Part shown: in pieces, positions 5,386 through 6,163 of the stretch
How positions within the stretch are numbered: the first letter of the stretch is position 1
Layout of the letters: each line of letters begins with the position of its first letter
Source: Treponema sp.
GTDB lineage: Bacteria > Spirochaetota > Spirochaetia > Treponematales > Breznakiellaceae
Reading direction: 5' to 3'
Length of the DNA stretch: 6,163 bases
NCBI GenBank assembly: GCA_031266695.1
Contig: JAISAK010000049.1
Span: 1-6,163 of the forward strand
Notes under the pieces: generated by a model
What the model was told of the DNA's origin: nothing
The model's input: only the letters and a program-made list of their open reading frames with translations
Database searches by the model: none
Translations under genes and position numbers: made by a program

Positions 5386-5976
5386 ATGTCGGATTGGCTT
5401 TATTCGGATACAGTTAAAGATCATTTTACCAATCCACGGAACGTACTCTTTGACGACGAGGCAAGTTTCGAAGCCAACGCCAGGGGGCAGACGGGGAATA
5501 TCAAATGCGGGGATCAGATGCTGATGCTCCTCAAGATAAAGGACGATGTTATTGCCGATGTCCGCTGGAAAACCTACGGCTGCGCCAGTGCCATTGCCTC
5601 CACCAGCATGCTCTCGGAAATCGTCAAGGGCATGAATATCAGGGACGCCTACAACATCAGGCCCGAAGACCTTGTTGAAAAACTCGGCGGACTGCCGGAT
5701 TACAAGATCCATTGTTCGGTACTGGGCGACAAGGCTCTGCGCTGCGCCATTGACGATTATCTTGCCAAAACCGGCAGGCCGGGCATGCTCAAGGAAAAGG
5801 CCGTTGAAATTTGCCACTGCCTGGGTATAACCGACAAGGACATCGAAAACGCTTTCCATAAGGGCGCCCGCACCTGGGAAGCCCTTCAGCAGGCCACCAA
5901 AATCGGCACCGTCTGCGGCGGCTGCAAGGAAAAGGCCCTTGAACTGCTCCACAGCTTCGAACATATCTACACGTAG
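5386..5976 (+). CDS. nifU: Fe-S cluster scaffold NifU (IscU domain plus BFD-like [2Fe-2S] domain)
   Basis: This cytoplasmic protein of 196 residues assembles Fe-S clusters with sulfur from NifS. Residues 1-125 are an IscU-type scaffold: cluster ligands C41 (in IKCGDQM, with the conserved D43), C66 (YGCASAIAS) and C110 (KIHCSVLG). Residues 139-190 form a BFD-like domain with CHC (C143, C145) and CGGC (C177, C180), the four cysteines that hold the permanent [2Fe-2S] cluster in the middle of Azotobacter NifU. The third domain of that protein, the C-terminal Nfu scaffold with CxxC, is missing; the protein ends cleanly after the second domain, so this is an architecture rather than a truncation. 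I chose ATG 5386 because AGGAG lies five bases upstream; an in-frame TTG at 5371 precedes that site. It lies 79 bases after nifS and is probably co-transcribed with it. Confidence 0.93.
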   Translation: MSDWLYSDTVKDHFTNPRNVLFDDEASFEANARGQTGNIKCGDQMLMLLKIKDDVIADVRWKTYGCASAIASTSMLSEIVKGMNIRDAYNIRPEDLVEKLGGLPDYKIHCSVLGDKALRCAIDDYLAKTGRPGMLKEKAVEICHCLGITDKDIENAFHKGARTWEALQQATKIGTVCGGCKEKALELLHSFEHIYT

Positions 5977-5977
5977 A

Positions 5978-6044
5978 GGGGCGCGATAAGGCGCCCCGTT
6001 AAGGGGCGTTGTTGGAAGAAGGCGACAGCGCCCGGCGCTTTATT
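5978..6044 (+). terminator. Hairpin cluster after nifU, probable operon end
   Basis: Two bases after the nifU stop, GGGGCGC (5978-5984) pairs perfectly with GCGCCCC (5991-5997) around a six-base loop. The same CGCCCC (5992-5997) can instead pair with GGGGCG (6003-6008) around GTTAA, so the two hairpins exclude each other. A third, AGCGCC-C-GGCGCT (6027-6039), runs into TTTATT (6039-6044) and is the most terminator-like. I infer that nifS-nifU transcription stops here. None has a classic long T-run. Confidence 0.5.
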
Positions 6045-6045
6045 C

Positions 6046-6163
6046 GGACCTTACCCCATCTGGTAGACAGAAAAATAAGCATGGACTACAAACAAGAAGG
6101 AGCAAAAGATGGGAAAAAAGGGCACAGAGCGGCGAAATTACTCGAAAGAGTTCAAGGCCGAGG
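6046..6163 (+). mobile_element. Left end of an IS3-type insertion sequence, cut by the window edge
   Basis: The 60 bases before the transposase start contain CGGACCTTACCCCATCTGG (6045-6063), whose ACCCCAT-TGG spacing resembles the terminal repeats of IS3/IS150-group elements. The exact outer base is uncertain and could lie a few bases left or right. The right end and target duplication are outside the window, so the boundary rests on this resemblance and on the transposase gene. Confidence 0.45.
6109..6163 (+). CDS. IS3-family transposase OrfA, N-terminal fragment
   Basis: Only the first 18 codons lie in the window, reading MGKKGTERRNYSKEFKAE. A short basic leader followed by R-R-x-(Y/F)-S-x-E-F-K is the hallmark start of IS3/IS911-type OrfA proteins, which carry a helix-turn-helix that binds the element ends and continue by frameshifting into the DDE catalytic OrfB. 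AAGGAG (6097-6102) six bases upstream is a strong ribosome binding site and decides this ATG. An ATG at 6081 is in another frame and lacks such a site. Whether the gene is intact cannot be judged. Confidence 0.75.
   Translation, partial: MGKKGTERRNYSKEFKAE

Noticed and set aside
5266..5964. 232-codon minus-strand frame over nifU
   Set aside because: It is antisense to NifU, whose seven cluster-binding cysteines are conserved; the antisense peptide has no recognisable features.

Overview
The window looks like a chromosomal segment from a spirochete, most likely Treponema or a relative. I infer this from the gene set: a small PUR-domain nucleic-acid-binding protein, a NifU made only of the IscU and BFD-like domains, and a long phosphohexomutase. 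The DNA is fairly GC-rich. The organism call is inference; no rRNA or other taxonomic marker is present, and Bacteroidetes also carry PUR-domain proteins.

Layout. Bases 1-449 hold no intact gene. They contain an apparent decayed transposase 3' end on the minus strand, a 27-base imperfect inverted repeat (225-251 with 353-379), short GGAACA direct repeats and a promoter. Next, on the plus strand, come a purine-type phosphoribosyltransferase (450-1061) and ribonuclease HII (1058-1729), coupled by a 4-base ATGA overlap. RNase HII runs tail-to-tail into a minus-strand pair: a phosphoglucomutase/phosphomannomutase (3974 down to 2076) followed after 3 bases by the PUR-domain protein (2072 down to 1698). 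A 126-base intergenic region then separates this pair from a divergent plus-strand iron-sulfur assembly operon: cysteine desulfurase nifS (4101-5306) and scaffold nifU (5386-5976). A run of GC-rich hairpins follows nifU. The window ends in the left end and first 18 codons of an IS3-type transposase orfA.

How the genes work together. NifS takes sulfur from cysteine and NifU builds and carries the Fe-S cluster, so these two form a functional module. The phosphohexomutase and the PUR protein share a transcript, but the functional link is unknown. The phosphoribosyltransferase (nucleotide salvage) and RNase HII (ribonucleotide removal from DNA) are a translationally coupled housekeeping pair.

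Most notable observations: (1) a near-identical octapeptide D-x-S-P-L-K-S-G sits as an apparent linker insertion in two unrelated proteins, the mutase and NifS, and each copy is encoded by a small DNA palindrome. This suggests an in-frame palindromic insertion element or a converged linker. (2) Two genes have a -10-like box only 6-8 bases before the start codon and no Shine-Dalgarno, which predicts leaderless mRNAs. (3) Both window ends carry mobile-element traces.
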